NCBI RefSeq assembly: GCF_019173455.1
Contig: NZ_JADPQH010000001.1
Location: 558,001-622,000 of the forward strand
From: Nesterenkonia sp. Act20
GTDB taxonomy: Bacteria; Actinomycetota; Actinomycetes; Actinomycetales; Micrococcaceae
Reading direction: 5' to 3'
Length of the DNA stretch: 64,000 nucleotides
The notes below the pieces were generated by a model. That model saw only the letters and a list, made by a program, of their open reading frames with translations. It did no database searches and was not told the origin of the DNA. Of the stretch, positions 9,317-17,549 are shown piece by piece. Within the stretch, counting starts at the first letter, position 1. Every line of letters starts with the position of its first letter. A program made the position numbers and the translations under genes.

Positions 9317-10120
9317 TCAGTCCCGGATGAACTCTTCCATCTCGGCATCGGTCTCGGCTTCTCGCTTGGCGCGGCGCTTGTCATTGAGCAGGCACAGCAG
9401 AATGGCGATGCCGAAGAGCACGGCGAGCGGGATCGCAAGGAAGAACATCGTGACCGCGTCCCCGCCGGGGGCCGCCAGTGCCGAGACCACCGCGATGAGC
9501 ATGACCACTCCGCGCCAGGCCTTGAGCACCTGCTTGCCGCTGACCAGCCCCATCATGTTCACCCCGACGAGCACGACGGGGATGATCATGGCCAGGCCGA
9601 AGGCCAGGAACAGGTGCAGCACAAAGGTGAAGTAGACGTCCGGGTCGATGATGTTCGACGTGCCTTCAGGATTCAGTGCAAGGAAGAAGTCGATGGCCTG
9701 CGGAAGCACGCTGTAGGCGGCCGCGATGCCGGCGAGGAACAGCGGCACGGAAGCGCCGATGAACCCGATGGCGTAGCGCTTCTCGGTCTTGCGCAGCCCT
9801 GGCATGATGAAGGCCCAGATCTGGTAGAGCCAGATGGGCGAGGAGATCACAAACCCGACGAAGAGTGAGAGCCGGATCATCAGGTCCAGCGGACCGCCCA
9901 CAGTGCTGAAAGCGATATCGGCCAGGCGGCCGTCGTCCTCGTAGCCGAGTATGGGTTCGGCGAGGACCTGGACCAGCCAGTCGTACAGGAAGAAGCCGGC
10001 GACGGCGCCGGCAAGGATCCCCAGTGCAGCCTTGATGAGGCGATTGCGCAGCTCACGGAGATGGTCTTTCAGCGCCATGGTCCGCTCGGGGTCGCGCCGC
10101 CTCTTCTGCGTGGTGGCCAT
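9317..10120 (-). CDS. tatC: Sec-independent translocase subunit TatC
   Basis: This 267-residue polytopic membrane protein begins with a basic cytoplasmic tail and the family signature LKDHLRELRNRLIKA, followed by about six transmembrane segments and a charged C terminus. TatC is the twin-arginine signal-peptide receptor in the membrane and works with TatA, encoded 5 bases upstream. It is the last gene of the long minus-strand run. The 81-base gap to pepN holds no clear terminator. Confidence 0.97.
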   Translation of the reverse strand: MATTQKRRRDPERTMALKDHLRELRNRLIKAALGILAGAVAGFFLYDWLVQVLAEPILGYEDDGRLADIAFSTVGGPLDLMIRLSLFVGFVISSPIWLYQIWAFIMPGLRKTEKRYAIGFIGASVPLFLAGIAAAYSVLPQAIDFFLALNPEGTSNIIDPDVYFTFVLHLFLAFGLAMIIPVVLVGVNMMGLVSGKQVLKAWRGVVMLIAVVSALAAPGGDAVTMFFLAIPLAVLFGIAILLCLLNDKRRAKREAETDAEMEEFIRD

Positions 10121-10125
10121 GCGAG

Positions 10126-10422
10126 TTAGCGGTGGTCTCCCCGTGGCTCCCGCTCGCCGGAGCGGTTCTGCTCGGCAGTCGGGTCATTGGGGTTGAGCAC
10201 GCGGCCCTCGACGGGGGCACGGTCCTGCGAGGACTCCTCCGCGGTCGAGCCCGCGGAGTCATCGGAGTTCTTCCGCGATTCCTCGCTCATCGTGCGCACC
10301 TCAGACCGGAAGATGCGCATGGACTGACCCAGTGACTTCGCCAGTTTGGGCAGCTTGGGGGCTCCGAAGAGCAGGATGATGAGCAGTGCGATGATCGCGA
10401 TCTGCCAGCCGGTGATGTTCAT
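10126..10422 (-). CDS. tatA: Twin-arginine translocase subunit TatA
   Basis: This 98-residue protein starts at ATG 10422 after GGAAAGGACC. It has one N-terminal membrane helix (WQIAIIALLIILLFGAPKLP) with the TatA hinge FGAPKLPKLAKSLGQS and an amphipathic helix, then an acidic, Ser/Glu-rich tail. TatA oligomers form the export path recruited by TatC. It sits between pafBC (37 bases upstream) and tatC (5 bases downstream), the usual actinobacterial arrangement of tat genes after pafB-pafC. Confidence 0.95.
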   Translation of the reverse strand: MNITGWQIAIIALLIILLFGAPKLPKLAKSLGQSMRIFRSEVRTMSEESRKNSDDSAGSTAEESSQDRAPVEGRVLNPNDPTAEQNRSGEREPRGDHR

Positions 10423-10459
10423 AGCGCAGGTCCTTTCCTCGAGGCCAATGGTACGCCAC

Positions 10460-12445
10460 TCAGGCCGTGAGCTCGGACAGCTGGGCGCGGGCGCGATCAA
10501 GGACTTCGCGGCGCAGTTCGGCGGGGGCGAGCACTGCCACATCACCGCCCGCCTGCAGGCACAGCCTGATCAGCGCCTCTCGGCTCTGGAACCAGGTGCC
10601 GATGCTGCGGGCGCCGTCGGCGTGGGTGCGCTGGCGCTGCGGTGCGTACCGGTCGGCGAGCCCGGCGGCCGCCGGGGAGAAGCGAAGGACCACGTCGAAG
10701 GCGCCCGCTCCGCGCGGCGGCTGAGGAGGTTCCACCGGAGCCTGCGCGAGCGCGCGGGCCTGGTCACTGATCGGCTCCTCGGGCAGGGCCGTGCGCTCGA
10801 GGATGCGCGAACCGAGAAAGTTGCGCGGTGCCTGAGCCAGCCGACACCAGGCCTGCAGGTAGATGCGCGGCCCGTCGATATAGACCTGTGCGGGCTCCAC
10901 CACCCGTCGAGTGCGCGTGCCCTCGGCGTCCTCGTAGACGAGCTCCAGGCAGGTGCCCGCGCGGACCGCCTCGCGCAGCGCCGAAACTTCGTGGGTCTGC
11001 GCCTGCGCTCCAGCGGCGACCTGGGTGGCTGCGCGCTGCAGCCCTCCCGGAAGCACCGTGGTGATCTTTCCCCGCAGCGAGATCGCCGCCGGTAGCCAGA
11101 GGTCGACACCCGCTTCAGCCTCACCGATGATCGTGTTCAGCGCGATCAACAGCGAAAGCGCTCCTGGTTTGGTCAGTGTCAGCGGCCGGGCCAGCACGTC
11201 TCCGGTGCGCGCGGAGGGCATCGCGAGGGTGATCGGCTCATCGGCAGGCAGGTACTCCTCGGTGAACTGTGCAAGGTTCAGCGGCGGGGCAGGGTCGACA
11301 TCGATGAACTCGCCATACTGCCCTGGACCGAAGCTGCCTGACTGCTGGATGGAGAGCAGGTCTTTGAGCAGCTGCTTGGGGGTGATCTGATGTCGGCGCA
11401 GCAGCTCCGAGGGGCGCACCCCCGGGGAGCTGAGCAGATACGCGGCGATGGAGAGGACCCGCTCCACCTTGCGGTGCGCGGGGTCTGCCTGACGCGCGGG
11501 TGCCGCTCGAGCGAGCCGCGGAAGCCTGGGGCTCGGAGCAGTGTGCGCGTCGAGCACTCCACGGAGGAGCTCTGCGGGGTCCTCCGCCCCGGTGAACCCG
11601 TCGAACGCCGCACGGGCGTCCACTCCGGCGACGGCGCTGCGCTGGTCCTCGGTGAGCCGCGGCTGCGGTGTCAGGGCCCTGATGACCCCGTGCACACGAT
11701 CGAGCCGGAACACGCGACGAGCGTCTCGGTCCAGGTCATGACCGATCAGGTACCAGTGTCCGCGGGCTGCGTAGTCCAGCAGCACGACCCGTCGAGGCGA
11801 TGGCCGGGCGGCGCCCCGCGCGGTGTAGTCGAATCCGACGACCGTGCCTGCATCGAGCGCGGCGAGCTCGGTGAGCCGGTCGAACTCGTCGTCGCTGCCG
11901 AGGTTGAAGCTCAGCGCACCGGCCTGGTCCTCGAATCGAGGCGAGGCTGCGGACTCCGTGGACAGCGCCCAGCTCGCCTGCTCCAGCCAGGACCGCGTCC
12001 GACTTCCCGCCCACAGCTGGCTCGCACGAGTGAGCACGAGCCTCTCGGCGTCGGTGAGCGGAAGCGCCGGCAGTCCGTAGTCGTCCGGGTCGATGCGGTA
12101 CCGGTAGTCGTCCCGGTCGGCAGCCGGTTCTGCGATGGCGATCCCGCAGCTGCGCAGGTGATCCTTGTCCCGGCTGAACAGCCGCTCCCAGGCGTCCTCG
12201 GACTGGCCCTCGCCGAAGGAACGGTAGTGCTCCACCCGCTCGCGGATCTCGGTCTTGGTCAGCCCGCCGCTGCCCGCATCGAGGATGCTGGCAGCCAGCG
12301 AGAAGGCCCGCGCCACGCCGTAGTCGGCGTAGACGTCCTGGAGCTCGTCCTCCTCCTGGGCAGAGGCTGCCTGCGGCTCCGCGGAGGGCCCAGGCTGCGT
12401 GGACTCGAGAGGCGCGGCCGCACTGGCGTGCTGCGGATCCGTCAC
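10460..12445 (-). CDS. pafBC: Fused PafB-PafC WYL-domain transcriptional activator
   Basis: This 661-residue protein is a tandem duplication: each half has an N-terminal winged helix-turn-helix, a WYL domain and a WCX C-terminal extension. The first WYL domain includes GHWYLIGHDLDRDARRVFRLDRV; the second includes PRIYLQAWCRLAQAPRNFLGSRI. In mycobacteria PafB and PafC are separate and together activate the LexA-independent DNA-damage response; in Arthrobacter they are naturally fused, as here. The start is GTG 12445, 9 bases after the FKBP stop. It is encoded in the pupylation gene run but acts in transcription rather than in Pup chemistry. WYL domains are thought to sense single-stranded nucleic acid. 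Confidence 0.93.
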   Translation of the reverse strand: MTDPQHASAAAPLESTQPGPSAEPQAASAQEEDELQDVYADYGVARAFSLAASILDAGSGGLTKTEIRERVEHYRSFGEGQSEDAWERLFSRDKDHLRSCGIAIAEPAADRDDYRYRIDPDDYGLPALPLTDAERLVLTRASQLWAGSRTRSWLEQASWALSTESAASPRFEDQAGALSFNLGSDDEFDRLTELAALDAGTVVGFDYTARGAARPSPRRVVLLDYAARGHWYLIGHDLDRDARRVFRLDRVHGVIRALTPQPRLTEDQRSAVAGVDARAAFDGFTGAEDPAELLRGVLDAHTAPSPRLPRLARAAPARQADPAHRKVERVLSIAAYLLSSPGVRPSELLRRHQITPKQLLKDLLSIQQSGSFGPGQYGEFIDVDPAPPLNLAQFTEEYLPADEPITLAMPSARTGDVLARPLTLTKPGALSLLIALNTIIGEAEAGVDLWLPAAISLRGKITTVLPGGLQRAATQVAAGAQAQTHEVSALREAVRAGTCLELVYEDAEGTRTRRVVEPAQVYIDGPRIYLQAWCRLAQAPRNFLGSRILERTALPEEPISDQARALAQAPVEPPQPPRGAGAFDVVLRFSPAAAGLADRYAPQRQRTHADGARSIGTWFQSREALIRLCLQAGGDVAVLAPAELRREVLDRARAQLSELTA

Positions 12446-12454
12446 AGCTGCAGG

Positions 12455-12859
12455 TCAGGAGGCCTTGCGGACGCTGACCAGGTCCACCACGAAGATCAGG
12501 GTCTCGTTCGGACCGATGGCCGCGCCGGCACCCTGCTCACCATAGGCCAGGTGCGGAGGAATCTCGAAGCGACGCCGAGCACCCTCCTTCATGCCGATGA
12601 GCCCCTGGTCCCAGCCCTGAATGACTTGTCCGATGCCGGCGGTGAAGTCAAGGGTCTCACCACGGTTCCAGGAGGCGTCGAACTCCTCCCCGGTGGACCA
12701 GGAGACGCCCACGTAGTGGCAGGAGATCTGGTCCCCCGGCTCCACGGCGTGACCGCCGCCGGAGATCAGCTCCTCGATGACCAGCTCCTGCGGCGGGGTG
12801 TCCCCGGGAAAGTCGATCTCGGGGCGGGTGCGGTCATAGCTGCGCTGGCCGAAGGACAT
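12455..12859 (-). CDS. FKBP-type peptidyl-prolyl isomerase, cytoplasmic
   Basis: This 134-residue single FKBP domain has GDQISCHYVGVSWSTGEEFDASW, VIQGWDQGLIGMKEGARRRFEIPPHLAYGEQGAG and a C-terminal LIFVVDLVSV strand, covering the FKBP core active-site segments. No signal peptide is present, so it is cytoplasmic. It catalyses cis-trans isomerisation of proline peptide bonds and may act as a chaperone. Its ATG overlaps the stop of the lipid-anchored FKBP by one base (TAATG), so the two are translationally coupled. Confidence 0.93.
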   Translation of the reverse strand: MSFGQRSYDRTRPEIDFPGDTPPQELVIEELISGGGHAVEPGDQISCHYVGVSWSTGEEFDASWNRGETLDFTAGIGQVIQGWDQGLIGMKEGARRRFEIPPHLAYGEQGAGAAIGPNETLIFVVDLVSVRKAS

Positions 12860-14001
12860 TACTCGGTCTCCTCTTCGTTCTGGTTCTCAGAGTCGGTGTT
12901 CTCAGAGTCGCCGCCGGAGTCAGCCTCGCCACCCTCGGCGCCGCCCTCCTGCTGGCTCTCCATCTCTTCGATCATCTCCTGGATCTCTTCCTCAGTGAGC
13001 TCAGGCTGGCCCGACTGACCGCCCGGCTGACCGCCCGGCTGCGCCGGAGCGGCCTCCGGAGCGTCCGCGGAGGCGATGAGGTCCACCACGAAGATCAGGG
13101 TCTCCCCCGCGAGCTCGTGCTGAGCGTCTTCTTCGGCGCCCTCCTCGACCTCGCCGTAGCCGGCCTCGGGCGGGATGACCATCAGCACCCGGGAACCGAC
13201 CTGCTTGCCCTCGAGGCCCTCGGCCCAGCCTGGAACCAGGTTCGCCAAGGGGAATCCTGTCGGACCCGGATCGGCCTCCTCGTCGTCGGTCGGCCAGTTC
13301 GAGTCGAACTGCTCGCCGTCGGAGTACTTCCAGCCGGTGTAGCGCACCACGACCTGATCGTCGGCTGCGATCTCTTCGCCGTCGCCCTGGATCAGGACCT
13401 CGGAGGTGGTCTCCTCGGGGGCGTCGCCGGTGATCTCTCCGGCAAGCGCGGGGGCCTCACCCTCGGTGCTCTCGATCTCCGGGAGGTCCCCGCTCTGTTC
13501 CTGGGCCTCACCTGAGGCGTAGGCCTCGGACTGTCCCTCCACGCGCAGCACCAGCAGCGTGGCTGGCGCCTGTGACTCGGCGTTGGCAGGTTCGAAGAGG
13601 GCGATCTCGGAGCCCACCGTCAGATCTGTGTCGGTCAGCGAGTCGTAGATGAACTCACTCTGCTCCTGCATCTGGGGCAGGAAGACCATCGAGGGGTTGC
13701 CCTCCGTGAAGCTCTCTTCCTGGACCTCGCCGGTCTCGGGGTCGACCACGGCGTGGGACACCTCGAGGATCTGCTCCTCGTCCAGGTCCTCTCCGTCACC
13801 ACGGTCGAGGACCCTGGAGGCCTCCTCTTCGATCTCGAGCGGGTTGCGCAGGATGACCTCTGGGGTGCCCTCCTCGGTGTAGTGCAGCTCGACACCGGAG
13901 AGGGCGTCGGTGTCCCCCAGGCCCTCGGTGGAGCAGGAGGACAACAGCAGTACCGCCGGAACGGAAAGTGCCACAGTGGTGCGGCGGAACGAACGATGCA
14001 C
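12859..14001 (-). CDS. Lipid-anchored FKBP-type peptidyl-prolyl isomerase
   Basis: This 380-residue protein starts at GTG 14001 after AAGGA. A signal peptide with lipobox LLSSC (Cys near residue 23) marks it as a membrane-anchored lipoprotein outside the cell membrane. Residues about 190-315 form an FKBP domain (VVVRYTGWKYSDGEQFDSNW, LVPGWAEGLEGKQVGSRVLMVIPPEAGYGE). Residues about 35-170 resemble a second FKBP domain that has lost its active-site motifs. The last 65 residues are Gln/Gly/Pro- then Glu-rich and probably disordered. Such two-domain FKBP lipoproteins occur next to pafA in Micrococcales. The job inferred is folding of exported proteins; the link to pupylation is positional only. 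Confidence 0.88.
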   Translation of the reverse strand: MHRSFRRTTVALSVPAVLLLSSCSTEGLGDTDALSGVELHYTEEGTPEVILRNPLEIEEEASRVLDRGDGEDLDEEQILEVSHAVVDPETGEVQEESFTEGNPSMVFLPQMQEQSEFIYDSLTDTDLTVGSEIALFEPANAESQAPATLLVLRVEGQSEAYASGEAQEQSGDLPEIESTEGEAPALAGEITGDAPEETTSEVLIQGDGEEIAADDQVVVRYTGWKYSDGEQFDSNWPTDDEEADPGPTGFPLANLVPGWAEGLEGKQVGSRVLMVIPPEAGYGEVEEGAEEDAQHELAGETLIFVVDLIASADAPEAAPAQPGGQPGGQSGQPELTEEEIQEMIEEMESQQEGGAEGGEADSGGDSENTDSENQNEEETE

Positions 14002-14080
14002 AATGATTCCTTCGAGGTGGACAGCGACCGAGACACGGTCTGGGGCCTGCCAGCACTGTACAGGCCGGATACCAGGTTCG

Positions 14081-15574
14081 TCAGATCAGCGGAGGCTCAG
14101 CAAACTCCCGGGGAGAGGCAAGCGTATAGCGCTCACTCAGCGCCAGCGGCACCGCCTGTTCCCGGCGCTGCGCCAGGTTCTGCTCGCGCAGCGTCTCGAC
14201 ACGATCACCCAGCTTCGCCAGCAGGGTGTCCAGGCGCGGATCCTCCGCGAGCAGCGGGTCCTTGAGCATGAGCGCGTCCAAGGGACGGTCCACCAGTTTG
14301 TGGTGCACCCAGTCCACGGTGTGCTCGGCTCCCAGCGCGCGCGCTGTGGAGAGGAACCGACCGCGCAGCGCCGCGCGAGTGGTGCTTGGCGGGTCGACGA
14401 TGGCACGCTCGATCCGCTCCGGCTCCAGCTGGGTGCTGACCCTGCCGTGCGCTGCGAGCACATTGAATACCCCGCGGCGCGGGTGGACGTCGTGGTAGGC
14501 CATGTCCAGCTGTTCCAGCTTCGGATGTCCCTGGCGAAGGCCGCCGCGTTCGGCGACGTCGGTCAGCAGGCGCTTCTTGATCGCCCAGTCGATGTCCCGT
14601 TCGATCGAGCTGTGGTCTCCGCTGGCGACCGCCTGCAGCGTGCGTTCCCAGAGCTCGAAGATCTGCTCCACCTGGTCATGATGCGCCCCGTTCTCCCGCA
14701 CGAAGCGCCGGGCGCGGTCCAGCAGACCCGACTGGATGTCCACAGCGGTCATCTCGGGGCCGTTGCGGACCTTCACGGTGGCAGTTCCGCTGATGTCGTG
14801 GCTGATGTGGCGGATCGCCCCGATCGGGTTCTCCAGCTCGAAGTCGCCCACCGGGACGCCGGACTCGACCATGCGCAGCACCAGGTCGGTGGCGCCGTAG
14901 CGCAGCAGGCTCGTGGTCTCGGACATGTTCGAGTCTCCGACGATCACATGCAGCCGGCGGTGCAGCGCCGCATCGGCATGCGGCTCATCCCGAGTGTTGA
15001 TGATCGGGCGTGAGCGCGTGGTGGCCGAGGAGATGCCTTCCCACATGTGATCGGCGCGCTGGGAGAACGCGTAGTGCGCCGGAGTCTCGTCAGTGGCCGG
15101 CACGAGTCGTCCGGCACCGACGAGGATCTGCCGGGTCACCAGGAAGGGCAGCAGGATCGTGGAGAGCCGGCGGAAGTGGGTGGTGCGCGGGATCATGTAG
15201 TTCTCGTGGCTGCCATAGGAGTTGCCCTGGGAGTCCACGTTGTTCTTGAGCAGATAGACGCTGCCGTCGAATCCGTCCTCAGCCATGGCTGCCTCGGCAC
15301 GCTGTGCCAGATCATGCATAATGAGCTCGCCGGCCCGATCAGAGGCGATCAGGTCCAGCAGGTCGTCGCATTCAGCGGTGGCGTACTCGGGGTGCGATCC
15401 GACATCGAGATAGAGCCGCGAGGCATTCGGGATGAAGACGTTGGAGCTGCGACCCCATTTCAGCACGGGCCGGAAGATGTAGCGGGCCAGCTCGTCAGGC
15501 GGCAGCCCGCGATGCTCGCCACCCTGGTGGGTGATCCCGAACTCGGTCTCCACCCCGAAGACACGACGCTCCAT
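14081..15574 (-). CDS. pafA: Pup-protein ligase PafA
   Basis: This 497-residue enzyme belongs to the carboxylate-amine ligase (glutamine-synthetase-like) superfamily. It carries the ATP/Mg motif VETEFGI with Glu9, the catalytic Asp57 in LYLDVGSHPEYAT, the KNNVDSQGNSYGSHENYMIP segment and RPIINTRDEPHAD. PafA phosphorylates the C-terminal Glu of Pup and joins it to lysines of target proteins. Length matches the family (about 450-500). Its ATG lies only 6 bases after the pup stop codon. In proteasome-bearing actinobacteria prcB and prcA follow pup, so their place is empty here. Confidence 0.97.
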   Translation of the reverse strand: MERRVFGVETEFGITHQGGEHRGLPPDELARYIFRPVLKWGRSSNVFIPNASRLYLDVGSHPEYATAECDDLLDLIASDRAGELIMHDLAQRAEAAMAEDGFDGSVYLLKNNVDSQGNSYGSHENYMIPRTTHFRRLSTILLPFLVTRQILVGAGRLVPATDETPAHYAFSQRADHMWEGISSATTRSRPIINTRDEPHADAALHRRLHVIVGDSNMSETTSLLRYGATDLVLRMVESGVPVGDFELENPIGAIRHISHDISGTATVKVRNGPEMTAVDIQSGLLDRARRFVRENGAHHDQVEQIFELWERTLQAVASGDHSSIERDIDWAIKKRLLTDVAERGGLRQGHPKLEQLDMAYHDVHPRRGVFNVLAAHGRVSTQLEPERIERAIVDPPSTTRAALRGRFLSTARALGAEHTVDWVHHKLVDRPLDALMLKDPLLAEDPRLDTLLAKLGDRVETLREQNLAQRREQAVPLALSERYTLASPREFAEPPLI

Positions 15575-15580
15575 GGAGTG

Positions 15581-15781
15581 CTACTCGCCGCCCTTCTGGA
15601 CGAACCCCTTGACGAACTCCTCGGCGTTGGATTCGAGCACCGAGTCGATCTCGTCCAACATGCTGTCCAGCTCCCCGGCGCGCTTCTGGGCCTGGGCGCT
15701 TCCGCTCACTGGTGTCGCCTCGGCGGCAGGCCCGCCGTCCTCGTCTCCGCCGTGGGGTCGCTTCTGCGGTTGAGTGGACAT
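15581..15781 (-). CDS. pup: Prokaryotic ubiquitin-like protein Pup
   Basis: This 66-residue, acidic, largely disordered protein starts at ATG 15781 after AAAGGAGAG. The C-terminal half is the conserved LDSMLDEIDSVLESNAEEFVKGFVQKGGE region (residues 38-66), which binds the ARC coiled coil and PafA. It ends in GGE rather than GGQ, so it is ready for ligation and needs no Dop deamidation. The gene lies 28 bases after dop and 6 bases before pafA. The frame is open upstream, but family length and the strong ribosome binding site fix the start. Confidence 0.96.
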   Translation of the reverse strand: MSTQPQKRPHGGDEDGGPAAEATPVSGSAQAQKRAGELDSMLDEIDSVLESNAEEFVKGFVQKGGE

Positions 15782-15809
15782 GGTTCTCTCCTTTGATGGC
15801 CGAGCGACG

Positions 15810-17549
15810 TCATCGCCCCAGCAGACGCTGGAGTCCGGTGATGAGGTCCGCGTTGGTCTTCGCGCTGACAAGTGTATTCTCCGCAGCCGCACGGGTCCCC
15901 GAATAGGGGTCCGGAAGCCCCAGGCGCACCGTCGGGGCCACGGCATCGGCCCGCAGCAGGACCTGGTCCCAGCTGGCACCGACGACGACGTCGGGGTGTT
16001 GACTCACCAGCCGTCCGCGAAGCCAGGCTCTGGTCTCCTCGGGTGGGTGCTCCGCGGCCGAGGCGATCTGCTGATCGGTGAAGAGCCGGCGCATCCTGCC
16101 GGCGCGCGCCAGCTTGTAGTAGAGCCCCTTCTCCTCACGGAGATCGGCGTACTGCAGATCCACCATGGCCAGGACGGGGGCATCCCAGTCCAGAGAGTCG
16201 CGGCGCCGGTAGGACTCGAGCAGCGAGAGTTTCGCCACCCAGTCGACCCGGTCCGCGGCGCTGAAGACGTCTTCGGTGAGGTCGCGCAGCAGCTCCTGCC
16301 AGGCCTCGAGGACCTCGGCGGTCTCGGTATCGGGAACCGCGGGGGTCGACTCGGGCCCGGTCTTCTCCTGAGCCCAGTCCATGGCGGCCTGCAGGTACAG
16401 CTGCTGGATGTCCACAGCGGTGAGCGGGCCCCGAGAGGTGGGCACCGTGGCGCTCAGGCTCGGATCATGGGAGATCGTCTTGAGCGCCGCCACGGGGTCC
16501 TCGAGGGTGATCTCCGGGGCGCGTCCGGACTCGATCAGGTCCAGCACCAGCGCGGTGGTGCCCACCCGCAGCCAGGCCGAGTACTCACTCATATTGGCAT
16601 CGCCGATGATGACATGCAGCCGCCGGAACCGATCCTGATCGGCATGGGGCTCGTCGCGGGTGTTGATGATGGGCCGACGCACGGTCGTCTCCAGACCGAC
16701 CTCCTCCTCGAAGAAGTCGGCGCGCTGGGAGATCTGGTACCCCGGCTCCCCGCTGGTCTGACCGATCCCGACTCGTCCGGCGCCGCAGATGACCTGCCGA
16801 GACGCGAAGAAGGGAAGCAGCCCGGCGACCAGTGCGTCGAACCGGACCGCTCGCGGGACCAGGTAGTTCTCATGGGCGCCGTAGGAGACGGACTTGTTGT
16901 CCGTGTTGTTCTTGTACAGCAGCACCTGCGGGGAGTGCTCCTCCTGGCTCAGCCGCTGCGCCGCCGCGCGGACCACCCGGTCGCCGGCGACGTCGTAGAG
17001 CACCGCCCGGCGCGCTCCGAGCGCCTCGGGAGAGGAATATTCCGGGTGGGCGTGATCCACATAGAACCGTGCGCCGTTGCCCAGCACCAGGTTCATCAGC
17101 AGCTGCGGCTGACCCTCGCGCGGCTGGAAGTAGTCGCCGCGCCAATGCGCCGACCCAGGCGCGTGGTAGGCCCCTGCGACGTCGGCCGGGCTGGGGTCTC
17201 CCCCGCTGACGTTTCCCAGCGCGTCGCGGACGGGCCCCTGTCCGGACTCCTGCTCGGTGGCATAGCTCAGCGCCTCGTCGTAGCGCGCGTGGTCCAAGGC
17301 CTCCTCGGTGTCGGTGAGCTGCGAGGGATGGGCGGCGGAGCGCGGAAGCACCCAGCCCCGGGCGTCCACCAGCGGGGACTCCGACTGATAGTCCCACTCG
17401 GTGCCCGCCACGGCACCGCCGGTCTCGGTCACATGGGCGGCATAGGCGTTGACCAGCTCGATGGACAGCGCCACATGGCTGGCCCTGGGGTTGGCGGGGG
17501 CATGGATCCCGTACTCGGTCTCCATCCCGATCAGCCTGCGCACGCTCAT
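15810..17549 (-). CDS. dop: Depupylase / Pup deamidase Dop
   Basis: This 579-residue PafA paralogue has GMETEYGI (Glu10), WDYQSESPLVDARGW, the catalytic Asp in NGARFYVDHAHPEYSS (about residue 165), YKNNTDNKSVSYGAHENYLVP and RPIINTRDEPHAD. Dop hydrolyses the isopeptide bond between Pup and lysine and, where needed, deamidates Pup-Gln. Here Pup already ends in Glu, so only depupylation is required. The protein is about 80 residues longer than the roughly 500 usual. The extra length lies between residues 66 and 157, the position of the regulatory Dop-loop. The start overlaps the ARC stop by 4 bases. Confidence 0.96.
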   Translation of the reverse strand: MSVRRLIGMETEYGIHAPANPRASHVALSIELVNAYAAHVTETGGAVAGTEWDYQSESPLVDARGWVLPRSAAHPSQLTDTEEALDHARYDEALSYATEQESGQGPVRDALGNVSGGDPSPADVAGAYHAPGSAHWRGDYFQPREGQPQLLMNLVLGNGARFYVDHAHPEYSSPEALGARRAVLYDVAGDRVVRAAAQRLSQEEHSPQVLLYKNNTDNKSVSYGAHENYLVPRAVRFDALVAGLLPFFASRQVICGAGRVGIGQTSGEPGYQISQRADFFEEEVGLETTVRRPIINTRDEPHADQDRFRRLHVIIGDANMSEYSAWLRVGTTALVLDLIESGRAPEITLEDPVAALKTISHDPSLSATVPTSRGPLTAVDIQQLYLQAAMDWAQEKTGPESTPAVPDTETAEVLEAWQELLRDLTEDVFSAADRVDWVAKLSLLESYRRRDSLDWDAPVLAMVDLQYADLREEKGLYYKLARAGRMRRLFTDQQIASAAEHPPEETRAWLRGRLVSQHPDVVVGASWDQVLLRADAVAPTVRLGLPDPYSGTRAAAENTLVSAKTNADLITGLQRLLGR

